Below, piece by piece: positions 54,905 to 64,000 of a DNA stretch of 64,000 bases (its first letter is position 1; every line of letters starts with the position of its first letter). Both the position numbers and the translations under genes were made by a program. The notes below the pieces were generated by a model, which was given only the letters and a program-made list of their open reading frames with translations, was not told the DNA's origin and did not search any database. This DNA comes from CBDFLD01 sp965249005 (lineage in GTDB: Bacteria > Acidobacteriota > UBA6911), in NCBI GenBank assembly GCA_965249005.1, contig CBDFLD010000017.1:369878-433877 (forward strand), in the 5' to 3' direction.

Positions 54905-57423
54905 CGGAAAACCTTCCAGCGCAGTTAAATCTTATGGAGATACAGCAGTCTCTCAGAGAGATCTGGGATGTTATTGACTTTCTGGATGTAGGTTCGGGCA
55001 ATATCGACCTTCACGGCCGCAGATTCATCAACGCTGGCAGCAGCATTTCAGGTCATGACTACGTGACCCGCCAGCAACTCACCGAATCTGTTGATTCCAC
55101 GCGGGCCGCCTTTCGCGCCGTCAGCCTCCCGAACGACGTGGCAGCCCCCGGGGCGGTGCAGAATTTCGCCGTCGCGGGTGTTGATGGAGTATTCAAAGCA
55201 ACATGGGATCGGCCGCTGACAAACTTCGCCACCTTGGATGATTTTGGGTTGCAGTGGGCCACGGACGCTGGATTTACGGCAATTGTGGATACGATCAGCC
55301 TTGGTGTGCGCTTCTATGCCGAAGGCCTGGATCCTGAGAAGACCTATTGGTTTAGAATCGCAGCTCACAATACTTCCGGTGACACAACTCAAAATAGCGA
55401 GGCAGCGCTGCTTGCAATTCATCCCGACGGCTGGGGACCCTGGGTGAGTGTCGGACCGGTAGTCTCAGGCACCATTGTAGGCGCTTTGGTTCAGGATACT
55501 GTCATCCCTGATGCAACGGTAATTGCGAGTATCAAGCACGGCGTCAACAGTGAGCTCATCGGCGTTGATCGGCCCGGGGGATCGCCTAGCGGATGGACTG
55601 CGGTAAATAAGATCACCGTAGAAGTTGCCACAGACAGCTCGTTCACAGCAATCGTTGCTACTCTCAAGACTACCGGTGTACAAATCGTCGCGGCGCAATT
55701 TGTCTTTGTGAGCAGCAAGCCTGGACACTTCTTTGCGCGAGCTCGCGCTACAAACAATATTGGGGACTCAGGCAACAGCAGCACGCTACAGTTTGATACC
55801 GACACATCAGTTGGCGATACCGATGTGCCCGGGCAGCCTACGCTGACGCTGTTTAATAAAGGTGATCGAACGAAAGTGGCCCACGGGAAGATTGTTGCTC
55901 GAGTAGATTTCTCCGCCGTAGCCAATCGGGCCGGCATCTGGCTGGCAGCAGCGCAGTTTCATACTTCTTCCGCAATGACCAATCCGGAGGCGAGTCCTAT
56001 CTTCACACCTACGGGTGACCTTAAGGGAGACATCGTCTTGGGCGAGTCTGTCTTCACCGATTCCGATGTTGTCTTCCCCGTGGCCGGCAGCATCGTCGGT
56101 AAGATCCTGATGATTTCATACGACGATCCCTGGCCTGGCTCGCCTGCGACTCGTGTTTTTCTGGCCGGCATTCGGGCGCGCAACTCTGACACAGAGCTTG
56201 CTATTTATGGCGTCTGGAGCCAGCCGACAGGCCAGTACACCTATCGGATTGTTGATACCTTGGAAGATGTAGATTCAGGGGAAGGGTTCGTGCCTTTCCA
56301 ACTTATTCTCAGCGACCGCACCCGTGATCGCGGCTATGTGGAGCTGGAGCTCGATCTTCCGACAGACACCACTTGGTATGCGCGTTGCTGGGTGAGCAAT
56401 ACCTTTGGTCGGTCCAATACTGCAGCAGCGAGCTCGGGCAAACTGAACATGCCAAGTCCGAATGGGACTTATGGCAGTCTCTCCACTCCATCAAACACCA
56501 TTAACGACGATGGCTCGGCTGACGTTCAAATTACTTGGAACTACACCAAAGGAACGATTTCACCCGATGGCTTCGAGATCATGGTGCATAGCTCAACGGG
56601 CCTCCCAGGTACGATCACCGAAGCCAACGCCCAGCAGAGATACAAGCAAGGGCTCAAGCAAGCATCCGGGAGTCAGCTTGAGCAATTCGTCATCAAGGCC
56701 ATCGATCCTACCCACTCGTACTCGTTTGCTGTTCGGGCGTATCGCGAGGTCGAAGGCAAGCTGGTCTACGATTCGATCACCGATACCGCTAATTGGCGGA
56801 ACCATAATCCGGCGAGCCAGCCGAAGATTACCGATGGGATTCTGACCGATGGGTCCGTTGTCAGTTTCGATCAGGTAGCCGGGAAGGAAGTATTGACGTG
56901 GGTGAGTAGGGTAACCATGACAGCCGCCGCGTGGAACAATAACGACATATACACTCGGAATACCAGTGCCGCGCATGGACTTTCGAACACGCCAGTGCTT
57001 CTTGCATTTTTAGTAAACGGAACCGCGCGGTATCCAGCAAGCGGATTGCCGGGCATGCATCTCGCCCGTCATGTGGCTGGGCCAATAACTGCGAGCGCCG
57101 GGACGCTGTCCACTATCACGATAGATACTACCTACGGGACATTGGTTGCTGGAGAGTGGAGTAGATATTTAGTTCGGATTACTGGAGGAACGGGAGCAAA
57201 TCAGCAGAGGGGGATTACGTCGCACACGGGGACCGTTATAACGGTTGCAGCCAACTGGACCACAACCCCAGACAGCACAAGTATATTTTATATAGTGCAA
57301 CCAGACGGCACCGAGGGTGATGTTACTGCATGGTCGGATGGGACCAATGTCTATGCGGAGAATCCAAGCACAGGATCTCGTACTGTCAAATTCTACTTGT
57401 TCAAGGAGAACGCATCGTTTTGA
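54901..57423 (+). CDS. Phage tail fibre / receptor-binding protein with fibronectin-III-like domains
   Basis: 840 aa from ATG 54901, overlapping the hub stop. The N-terminus is a coiled coil (MEIQQSLREIWDVIDFLDVG) followed by a triple-helix-like GHDYVTRQQL motif found at phage fibre starts. Several fibronectin-type modules follow (FKATWDRPLTNFATLDDFGL; YWFRIAAHNTSGDT; YSFAVRAYREVEGKLVYDS). The C-terminal about 150 residues should be the receptor-binding tip. Confidence 0.75.
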   Translation: MTENLPAQLNLMEIQQSLREIWDVIDFLDVGSGNIDLHGRRFINAGSSISGHDYVTRQQLTESVDSTRAAFRAVSLPNDVAAPGAVQNFAVAGVDGVFKATWDRPLTNFATLDDFGLQWATDAGFTAIVDTISLGVRFYAEGLDPEKTYWFRIAAHNTSGDTTQNSEAALLAIHPDGWGPWVSVGPVVSGTIVGALVQDTVIPDATVIASIKHGVNSELIGVDRPGGSPSGWTAVNKITVEVATDSSFTAIVATLKTTGVQIVAAQFVFVSSKPGHFFARARATNNIGDSGNSSTLQFDTDTSVGDTDVPGQPTLTLFNKGDRTKVAHGKIVARVDFSAVANRAGIWLAAAQFHTSSAMTNPEASPIFTPTGDLKGDIVLGESVFTDSDVVFPVAGSIVGKILMISYDDPWPGSPATRVFLAGIRARNSDTELAIYGVWSQPTGQYTYRIVDTLEDVDSGEGFVPFQLILSDRTRDRGYVELELDLPTDTTWYARCWVSNTFGRSNTAAASSGKLNMPSPNGTYGSLSTPSNTINDDGSADVQITWNYTKGTISPDGFEIMVHSSTGLPGTITEANAQQRYKQGLKQASGSQLEQFVIKAIDPTHSYSFAVRAYREVEGKLVYDSITDTANWRNHNPASQPKITDGILTDGSVVSFDQVAGKEVLTWVSRVTMTAAAWNNNDIYTRNTSAAHGLSNTPVLLAFLVNGTARYPASGLPGMHLARHVAGPITASAGTLSTITIDTTYGTLVAGEWSRYLVRITGGTGANQQRGITSHTGTVITVAANWTTTPDSTSIFYIVQPDGTEGDVTAWSDGTNVYAENPSTGSRTVKFYLFKENASF

Positions 57424-57508
57424 GAAACGTATGGAATGCCGATGAGCAAAAGATTATTCAAGTACGGGACGACGATCCGTCTCTGCCGCTCCCTGACCCG
57501 ACGACTAG

Positions 57509-59362
57509 ACCCAAAATAAGCGAGGTATGAGCTCGCTCGGAAAATCGTTTGCCTTTTCCGAATATCTCGTGGATTTCAGCTCCTTGTGCGTAACAGGGAA
57601 AGCAAAGAGAAACACAAGAGACAAACCTTCCATTGGTTGTCTGGATCACTTGATCTTGTTTGTCTCTGTTATGCCCTTCCTTTCGCCCGCCACTCTTGCT
57701 CCGCCGGGGGTACGGGCTCACCCGCCGGCGAGGCGCCTTCAAGTAAACCTGAGTTGCCTGATATAGTCGAACGTCGCCAAAAAGGTTTCGAGATGCTTGC
57801 TATAGGCCAATATCCTGTAAACGAGGCGACGACCGGTTCTTACAATCTGACAGGGTATTTGCACAAAGTTCACCAGGAAGCGTTTGAACTCCATCCTCAA
57901 GATATCACGACGTACTGTCGGCGCCTGCGTCACCAGGCCATACCAGGCCTTCAGATTCCACGCCAGCGATGCGATGACCATGTAGGCCCAGTTCGATACC
58001 AGACTGTCCGAAGGCATCCTCAAGGCGTTCACTCCACTCTTGAGCTGACCGATGACGTTTTCCTGGTTGCAGCGATCGTTGGCAAAAAGGACCACTTCTC
58101 CCATCGTCATCTCCCGATCGTTGGTGATGTAGAAGAAGTACCGGACCTCATCAAACAGCCGGTGCTCCCCCTTTTCGATCGTGAGGTTCTTCCGAACCAC
58201 AACCATGCGATAGGTTTTCTTACAGTGTCCGGGACGATAGTCAAACTCGGCGACCTGCTCGCTCTGCAGGCGGATGTTCTTGAATTCTCTCTCCTTGATT
58301 ACTTGTTCTTTGACGTTTTCCGGACGGCGCCGTTCTTCGCTCTTGACCTCATAACGAGGAGGCCGCTCGAGCGGTTTCCATTGTCTCTCCGGCAGGGCAT
58401 CGGCCATCCCGACCAGGTTCGGCTTGGCGTCATAACCAAAGACAAAACCAACCCGCTCGTCCCAGCGATCGAAGTTTCTCGTCAGCGAGAAATCCGTGTC
58501 GCCCCGAAGCCAGACCTTCGTAAACACCGACGACACCAGATCGATTGCCCGGTCCATCCACTCGGCCGCTCCGTCGGAAGAGGGACGGTTGCCCGGCCGA
58601 TTCATCAGATAGAGGACCTCATTCGTATTGGCCAAGGTCACGATCAACGGTGCGTAACCCCAGATCCCGTTGTAGGCAATGTCCATTCCTTCCTTGCATT
58701 CCCCCAAGGTTCCGGCGACGGTCCCGTCCACGTCGATGATGGCCTCCTTCCGGAAGGAAGCATCCTGCAACTTCCACACCTTGGTTCGGGTTTCATTGAT
58801 GGTTTCCTGAAGTCCGAAGATCCAATCCTCATCGAAACGACGGAGGAAATCTCCAGCCGTCGTGGGATCCGGAATCCTCTCGGCTCCCAGTCCGTTCATG
58901 TAGGTCTCATCCTGGCGCAACCGCTCGATATCTTCGAGACAGGTTCCACCCGACAAGACGTTGTATGCGATGTTCAGTACATGATCGGATTCCCAGTAAG
59001 GAAAGTGGTACTTGAGCAAAACGATGTTTCTGTTGATATCTTTGTCCAATCCAAGCTTACACACGAGCTTGTGAATGGCTCCGATACCACCAGATCCGAT
59101 GGCGCGCGTTCTCTCGGCGATCTCGTAGTAGGTGTTGGAGTCCTTGAACATAGGATCGGACCGGTCCTCAAACTGATTTCTTTCCAACCGGCGTGTAAGA
59201 TTTTGCTTGTCTCGGAGGAGGATTCTGTGGTTTCTTTTATTCACCTGGAATGTGCTCCTTTCGGGATGTCTTGTAAATATATCAAACGCATTTTATCCCG
59301 TAACGGCGCACGTTCCAGGGCTTTTCTTCCTCCTCATGCAAAAAATCACGCTGGACTAAGGC
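57509..59362 (-). mobile_element. IS1380-family element, copy 4
   Basis: 1854 bp, flanked by CTAG at 57505-57508 and 59363-59366. Transposase on the minus strand, opposite to phage late transcription, so it should be polar on downstream virion genes. Confidence 0.92.
57739..59244 (-). CDS. IS1380-family transposase (copy 4)
   Basis: 501 aa, protein identical to the other copies; intact DDE motifs and GTG start. Confidence 0.95.
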   Translation of the reverse strand: MNKRNHRILLRDKQNLTRRLERNQFEDRSDPMFKDSNTYYEIAERTRAIGSGGIGAIHKLVCKLGLDKDINRNIVLLKYHFPYWESDHVLNIAYNVLSGGTCLEDIERLRQDETYMNGLGAERIPDPTTAGDFLRRFDEDWIFGLQETINETRTKVWKLQDASFRKEAIIDVDGTVAGTLGECKEGMDIAYNGIWGYAPLIVTLANTNEVLYLMNRPGNRPSSDGAAEWMDRAIDLVSSVFTKVWLRGDTDFSLTRNFDRWDERVGFVFGYDAKPNLVGMADALPERQWKPLERPPRYEVKSEERRRPENVKEQVIKEREFKNIRLQSEQVAEFDYRPGHCKKTYRMVVVRKNLTIEKGEHRLFDEVRYFFYITNDREMTMGEVVLFANDRCNQENVIGQLKSGVNALRMPSDSLVSNWAYMVIASLAWNLKAWYGLVTQAPTVRRDILRMEFKRFLVNFVQIPCQIVRTGRRLVYRILAYSKHLETFLATFDYIRQLRFT

Positions 59363-59674
59363 CTAGAAAGCGGCCTGAAAAGGGCAGAAAGCACATCCTG
59401 TTTTTCGACAAAGTTACTCGATGCGTCTGCGCTCACATGGAGGCCACCGATGACCCCGAAGTCATCAAGAGAATACAGGAAGAGCATAACAAGATGGAGA
59501 ATTCGGTTGGATGCAGGGTTCTTCGTAGCCGGAAGTTCCAGCTACCCCGTGCTGGCAATTTCGCGGATGCCTTTATGGATGAAACCATTCCAGAGGACTT
59601 GACCGTGGACGACATAGACTCAGACACAGGCAATATCCGCGGGAAATACGCCACAGACGGAGCACTGCAAGTGC

Positions 59675-60034
59675 GTGAGTGAGGGAATGCTCGTAAGAAT
59701 TCTCGATCCTCGATCGTTCCACCGTCTCCGAGGCTTATGGGAAAATGACGATTGGATTCCGGATCCTGCGATTGCCAAAGTGGTTGTGGCTGAAGTTGAC
59801 GGCAAGATCATTGGTTTTTGGGTGGCCCAGGTGGTCTGCCACCTCGAACCGATCTGGATCAGACCGGCTGAAAGAAACAAAACTGTGGCCGGTGCGCTGT
59901 GGAAAAAGATGCAGGCAGTTACAGAAAAAGTTACTCGCATCTACGCTTTTAGCGACACCCGTGAGATCGACGATTACCTCGAACGGCTTGGTTTTAAACA
60001 TATGAATCTCAGTATTTTTGAAAGGAGGCAATGA
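59675..60034 (+). CDS. GNAT-like phage protein
   Basis: 119 aa from GTG 59675; ATG 59687 is an alternative. The order VVVAEVDGKIIGFWVAQVVC, then IWIRPAERNKTVAGALWKKM and YLERLGFKHMNLSIFER follows the strand 4-helix 3-strand 5 plan of GNAT acetyltransferases, with a degenerate acetyl-CoA loop. It overlaps the next gene (ATGA). Such proteins occur in many short-tailed phage late modules with unknown substrate. Confidence 0.65.
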   Translation: MSEGMLVRILDPRSFHRLRGLWENDDWIPDPAIAKVVVAEVDGKIIGFWVAQVVCHLEPIWIRPAERNKTVAGALWKKMQAVTEKVTRIYAFSDTREIDDYLERLGFKHMNLSIFERRQ

Positions 60035-60675
60035 TGCCATTTTTAGCGCCGGCGATGCCGTTTCTAATCCCTGCCCTCGGTAGTGTTGGTGCTTCTGCTG
60101 TAGGCGGTGCACTGGCAGGTCGAGCGGGCAACAGGACCCAGACCTCGGAATCCAGCAGGACCGGCAGCATAACGCCGATTGAGCCCGAGCAATTCAAGGG
60201 TCTCGAGGATCTCCTTATCGGCAGAGCCACAGGAAGACTCAACTCTCCCATTCCGATCGAGGGACTTCGTGCCGGCGGCATCTCGGGCATCAACGATGTG
60301 TTCAATACGAGCAGGCAATCACTGGAGAATCGCCTGACGAACCGAGGGCTGAGCACAAGTCCGGTAGCGGGCGCCGGGGAGGCCACACTGGAGGCTTCTC
60401 GCGCATCCGAGATTTCAAGGTTTGAGAATCAATTACCGCTTATTGAGAGAAGTCTCCAGGACGAGGACTTCCGTAACGCGCTGGCGCTATTCGGTCAACG
60501 ACCTATCGGGCAGCGTACCGAAGGCACGAGTACCGGGGAGGTAGTGTTTCCGGGGAGCCCGACAGGCGGGGCCTTTAGTGGAGCTGGTTCCATGCTGGGC
60601 TTTTTGATCGGGCAAGGAATCCTCGGGAACAAATCAAAACCCCCCGGTAGCTCGACGTCCTTTTTCCCATCTTAG
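60031..60675 (+). CDS. Phage internal virion protein (putative)
   Basis: 214 aa. A hydrophobic Gly/Ala N-terminus (FLIPALGSVGASAVGGALAG) is followed by helices (VFNTSRQSLENRLTNRGLST) and a Gly-rich hydrophobic end. Proteins with this layout precede ejection proteins in podovirus-like modules. Stop TAG at 60673-60675 overlaps the next ribosome site (TAGGAGG). Confidence 0.55.
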   Translation: MMPFLAPAMPFLIPALGSVGASAVGGALAGRAGNRTQTSESSRTGSITPIEPEQFKGLEDLLIGRATGRLNSPIPIEGLRAGGISGINDVFNTSRQSLENRLTNRGLSTSPVAGAGEATLEASRASEISRFENQLPLIERSLQDEDFRNALALFGQRPIGQRTEGTSTGEVVFPGSPTGGAFSGAGSMLGFLIGQGILGNKSKPPGSSTSFFPS

Positions 60676-60685
60676 GAGGACACAA

Positions 60686-61720
60686 ATGGCCGACTTTGCG
60701 ACTGAATTCATACGAGGATTTTCTGAAGGGCGGCGGCTGTCTCAAGACAAGGAACGCCTTGGGCGTGAGCAGGAAGATCGAGAGCTGAGGCGTAAGGCGA
60801 TCGAAGCCGAGCTCAAGAGTCAAAGGCTCAGAGAGCAGATGGATGCACGTAGTACGGCCATCCGCGAATTTTCCTTCAGAGAAAGCCTCCCGGGTGCAAC
60901 GAAGACGGAGGCCGCCAATCTAGGGCCAGCCACACCGGCGCCGACGGCCACGATAGATCGACCTCTGCCCGAAGGACTCCCACCGCAGCTCCAACAGCTG
61001 CTGACCAACCAACAGATCGAGCTCCGCGGAGCACCGACGCCACAGCAGCTAGTAAGAACAATACGACCAAACGTGCCTGTGACGATTCCGGGTGTACCCG
61101 AGAGGGGCCTGAAGGAATTTGAAGCCACACCGCGTACGCTCGAAGAGGTCCGGGCACAAACGATGGGGGATCTGGCGCTTCAAAGCAGGTTGAAGAATCT
61201 GCCTGCCGATACTCGCGCGGCCCTCAGCCGTATATCCCGAGAGCGCATTGCGGGGGCACAAATACAATCCAGAGAGGGGATTGCTACTGCCGCCCAACAG
61301 GGCACCCTTCGAAGGGCATCCGAAGGGCGGGAGCTTCAATTGGAACTTGCCAGGATGTCCCAAGCCGGCACGCTGCGACGAGCCAACATTAGAGCCGGTA
61401 GCTCGGACGCCGACAGATTACTCAGAGAAGAAACCGCGGATAAGGATCGCAGAGCACGGCTCACAATCGGTCTCAACAGGCTGCTCGCAAGTGAAAACAG
61501 CGCTAGGGCAAGGGATAATAAGCCTTTGCTATCCGCACCTCCAGGATTTGAAATCGCACGTCTCGAGCAAGCAGGCCAGGATGTTGGCGTAAGACGGTGG
61601 GGTCGCGACAAGCTCATGTCTCCAGAACTCGGAGCGCAGTATTTAGCCCAAGCTGGGAATGATCCCAGTCTAGCCGAACAATGGGCATTAGAGGATGGCT
61701 GGGTCCTGCCTGAAAAGTAA
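60686..61720 (+). CDS. Phage internal virion / ejection-like protein (putative)
   Basis: 344 aa. The N-terminus is helical and very charged (ERLGREQEDRELRRKAIEAE), then a Pro-rich linker, then more Arg-rich helices (ADRLLREETADKDRRARLTI). AGGAGG is 6 bases upstream. No catalytic motif. Place and composition suggest an internal or ejected protein. Confidence 0.55.
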   Translation: MADFATEFIRGFSEGRRLSQDKERLGREQEDRELRRKAIEAELKSQRLREQMDARSTAIREFSFRESLPGATKTEAANLGPATPAPTATIDRPLPEGLPPQLQQLLTNQQIELRGAPTPQQLVRTIRPNVPVTIPGVPERGLKEFEATPRTLEEVRAQTMGDLALQSRLKNLPADTRAALSRISRERIAGAQIQSREGIATAAQQGTLRRASEGRELQLELARMSQAGTLRRANIRAGSSDADRLLREETADKDRRARLTIGLNRLLASENSARARDNKPLLSAPPGFEIARLEQAGQDVGVRRWGRDKLMSPELGAQYLAQAGNDPSLAEQWALEDGWVLPEK

Positions 61721-61721
61721 G

Positions 61722-64000
61722 ATGAGCTCTTTCTTTCAAAGTCTGGCAAAAAAAAATCAGGAAGATCCAGCAGCGTCTTCCAATATGGTCCAGCCTCGCG
61801 CAAGTTTCTTTGAGAACTTAGCTCAAGAGGCCGACCAGAGCGGTCCGTCTGCCTCTGCCCTTGCACCTGCTGGGGCGAATGGAGGCTCCGCAGGGGCATT
61901 GGTCACCCCAGCGGCACAAACCCCACCTGGAGGCTCTGAGACCACTTTACGAAGTTTCGACCAAGAGAATGTAAAAGAACAGCAAGAAACTGCAAGTAGA
62001 CTCGGCTCACTTGTGGATGAAGCCACAAGATCGATCACTGAGCAGTTTGCCGCCGGCGCCGAGCTACTGAAGCAAGCCTTCGGGCCACCCGTGGGGCCGA
62101 TGTCACGCCAAGCTACGGGTAAGAGTCTTATCACGGCTGCGGGTAAGACTCTTCTCGGAACTCTGGGAGTTGTTGCCTCTCCTGCTGCTCCGGCGTTTCG
62201 TGGCATCGAGAATGTCGCTCGAGCCAGCATGGCCACCTTTGCTCGCGGAGGAGCAGAAGGACTGAAGCAATTCAAACGTGTCGGTAAATTGACGGGCGAA
62301 GACCGACCTACTACCGGATCCGAGTTGGGGGATATCGCTACGGATGTGGCCTCGGGCCTGATCCCTATTGGTGGAGCAGTCAAGACGGCGGCAACCGGGC
62401 CGCGGCTACTCAGAAATCTTTTGAAAGCTTTTCCCAAGACAAAGATCCCGGCCAAGATTGCACGAGACGCAGCGGTGCCGGCCACCGAAGCGGCCGCAAA
62501 GGCGCCCCAGCAGGCAAGGCTACCATTCCCTAAATTTACGAAGCCAGGTGCAGTGCTGAGTGAGGCGGAGCGAATAACTGCCGCGGCGCCACCCAAGCCT
62601 CTTTTGAAGCAAATCACCAAAAAGGCCAAAGCCTTACCTGGGAAACTACAAACCTCTTTGGTGAGCGAATTCACCCCGCTTCGTACTCTTGAGAAAAAAG
62701 TATTGAAAGGTGCTGGTAGACCGATCCCCAAAGTCGACTTGGCCCGCAAGTTCGAACAGGTAGCCGGCGCCCCGGCAAAGGCCCAAGCTGATTTCATCAA
62801 TTTTCGGCGAACTGTTATAGATCCAGTCAGAGAACATGCGGATGATTTCAATACCTATCTATTTTTGAAACGCACGGGTGACCGACTAGCAACAGATCCG
62901 AAAGTGAAACGCGTGGGAAATTGGACCGTGCAAAAGACACGGCGAGGACTGACTGAATTGAGCGCTAAAGTCGGATCCGACGTGATGAAGAGACTGGAGG
63001 TGGCCGGTCAAGCATTCCAGAAGGAAATGACCAAAGCTTTGGAGCTTCAAGTGGTTTCGGGTCGAATGAGTCCCGAGGTTTTCGATCGAATCAAAGGCAG
63101 CAATGATTTCTATGCTCGCTTCAAAGTCTTGAAACATTTTGAAGATATCGAGATCGGAGCTCCTGGCACTGGTCGACGCATTGCAACGACGCAGGATCTC
63201 ACAAAGGCTATCACGGGCATCGACAAAGAAGATCTGCGGATCGGAAATATTCTAGAAGCCTCGGCCGAGCAGATTTTGCGGTCCAGGATTCTGGCTGAAA
63301 AGAATCTCAAAATGCTGGAGCTCGACAAACTCCAGATACTGGATAAAACCGGTGATCTGATCAAGCGCGCTGCTCCAACTCGCTTCTTCCCGATCAAAGA
63401 GACATCTCAGCTTGGGGTTCGATTCGCAACAAAACCTCGAGCAGGATATGAGATTGTCAATTTCTTCAAGAACGGGAAGGAGACTGCACTTGAAGTCAGT
63501 AAAGAAGTCGCAGCTGCCGTCGCCGGCAAAAATGCCGCTGAAGCCGGCCTGATCAGTAAAACGCTGATGCTGACAAAAACCCCGCTTCAGTGGGGCGCCA
63601 CGTCCGCCAATCTCGGTTTTCAGATGACTAATTTGTTCCTTGCCGACCTTCCCCGGGCTGCTTTGATATCGAGGTATGGATTACGCAGAGCCGACGACCT
63701 GATTCGGTTCCCTGGCGATTGGATATATTCATTTTTCACCTCTCTTCGTGGAAACTTTGGCAGCCCAAACGCTCTTTATATGCAATGGCTCAGATCCGGA
63801 GCGGCGAATTCCACTATTCAGCGCGCCCTTACACCTGGGGCCTTTCGCGCCGATTTAGGTCTACCGCAGGCTTTCAATCTCAGACGACTCTCTCGGCTGC
63901 CTAAAGAAACCATCTTGGATAATGTCGCGAAGTTTTCCGGTGCCATCGAAGAGACATCAAAAATCCTGGGGCTAAAGCGTGGGATTCGATTTGAAGGAAT
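61722..64000 (+). CDS. Very large phage protein, 3' partial (polyvalent / ejection protein-like)
   Basis: From ATG 61722, one base after the preceding TAA, the frame is open to the window end (759 codons). The start is Ala/Pro-rich with hydrophobic stretches (LLGTLGVVASPAAPAFRG). Long helical regions follow (FEQVAGAPAKAQADFINFRR; YARFKVLKHFEDIEIGAPGT). The segment GATSANLGFQMTNLFLADLP with LRSGAANSTIQRALTPGAFR resembles LPD38-type domains of phage large polyvalent proteins. It may be injected with phage DNA. No protease or lysozyme motif seen so far. Confidence 0.65.
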   Translation, partial: MSSFFQSLAKKNQEDPAASSNMVQPRASFFENLAQEADQSGPSASALAPAGANGGSAGALVTPAAQTPPGGSETTLRSFDQENVKEQQETASRLGSLVDEATRSITEQFAAGAELLKQAFGPPVGPMSRQATGKSLITAAGKTLLGTLGVVASPAAPAFRGIENVARASMATFARGGAEGLKQFKRVGKLTGEDRPTTGSELGDIATDVASGLIPIGGAVKTAATGPRLLRNLLKAFPKTKIPAKIARDAAVPATEAAAKAPQQARLPFPKFTKPGAVLSEAERITAAAPPKPLLKQITKKAKALPGKLQTSLVSEFTPLRTLEKKVLKGAGRPIPKVDLARKFEQVAGAPAKAQADFINFRRTVIDPVREHADDFNTYLFLKRTGDRLATDPKVKRVGNWTVQKTRRGLTELSAKVGSDVMKRLEVAGQAFQKEMTKALELQVVSGRMSPEVFDRIKGSNDFYARFKVLKHFEDIEIGAPGTGRRIATTQDLTKAITGIDKEDLRIGNILEASAEQILRSRILAEKNLKMLELDKLQILDKTGDLIKRAAPTRFFPIKETSQLGVRFATKPRAGYEIVNFFKNGKETALEVSKEVAAAVAGKNAAEAGLISKTLMLTKTPLQWGATSANLGFQMTNLFLADLPRAALISRYGLRRADDLIRFPGDWIYSFFTSLRGNFGSPNALYMQWLRSGAANSTIQRALTPGAFRADLGLPQAFNLRRLSRLPKETILDNVAKFSGAIEETSKILGLKRGIRFEG

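Larger units (their letters stand above)
57420..59682 (+). pseudogene. Phage virion-module protein split by IS1380 copy 4
   Basis: TTG 57420 overlaps the fibre stop and follows AAGGAGAA at 57403-57410. The first 30 codons (MRNVWNADEQKIIQVRDDDP) are cut at CTAG 57505-57508. Joining 57420-57508 to 59367-59682 gives a continuous 134-aa frame (PTTRKRPEKGRKHILFFDKV to the stop). The protein is acidic at the end. No family is recognised. It lies between the fibre and the GNAT-like gene. Confidence 0.65.

Overview
The window reads as a stretch of chromosome from an uncultivated, respiring Gram-negative bacterium that has been heavily reworked by insertion sequences and carries part of a decaying prophage. 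The host genes encode an electron-transfer flavoprotein with a membrane iron-sulfur quinone oxidoreductase, a tetraheme cytochrome c, a molybdopterin oxidoreductase and a CPA2 antiporter. Together with the IS types, these would fit Acidobacteriota or a neighbouring phylum, but no rRNA or marker gene in the window settles this.

Layout. 1-6067 is ordinary host DNA: a gene end, msrB, a histidine-phosphatase-like gene, and an etfB-etfA-EMO operon that should pass electrons from acyl-CoA dehydrogenases to the quinone pool. 6.1-22.4 kb is an IS graveyard. It holds two IS1182-like copies, two IS1380-family copies, one IS3-family element, decayed pieces of IS110-, IS91- and integrase-type transposases, and host genes broken by them: an MHYT-PAS-histidine kinase, a SAM methyltransferase, and a convergent pair around IS1380 copy 1. 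22.4-25.6 kb is host again: a secreted terpene-cyclase-like protein with a haem-binding motif, and a KefB/C-like antiporter. A 48-bp duplicate of the 3' end of tRNA-Asp at 25838 and the intact tRNA-Asp at 31829-31905 bracket about 6 kb that looks like the ghost of an integrated element. That segment now holds three short integrase-arm-like repeats, an IS21-family copy, a broken C25-peptidase-like gene and an integrase-core transposase. 32.2-36.7 kb is host: quinone oxidoreductase, molybdopterin oxidoreductase, NTF2-like lipoprotein, tetraheme cytochrome c.

From the second IS21 copy (36736-40019) to the window end lies a phage genome. A leftward early operon (two small DNA-binding proteins, SNF2-type helicase and small genes) faces a rightward Xre-family regulator across a perfect operator palindrome. 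A rightward late module follows: zinc ribbon, DUF6496-like protein, scaffold with an in-frame amber codon, major capsid, decoration-like protein, two adaptors, hub, fibronectin-type fibre, GNAT-like protein, internal proteins, and a very large polyvalent-type protein that runs off the end. Two phage genes are split by IS1380 copies and are exactly restorable in silico. Terminase, portal, integrase and lysis genes are not visible here.

Themes. All six IS1182-like and IS1380 insertions sit in the tetranucleotide CTAG, and the IS1182-like transposase takes its stop codon from that target. The multiple near-identical IS copies mean some junctions could be recombination products or assembly joins. 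This matters most for the IS21 copies, which lack target duplications.
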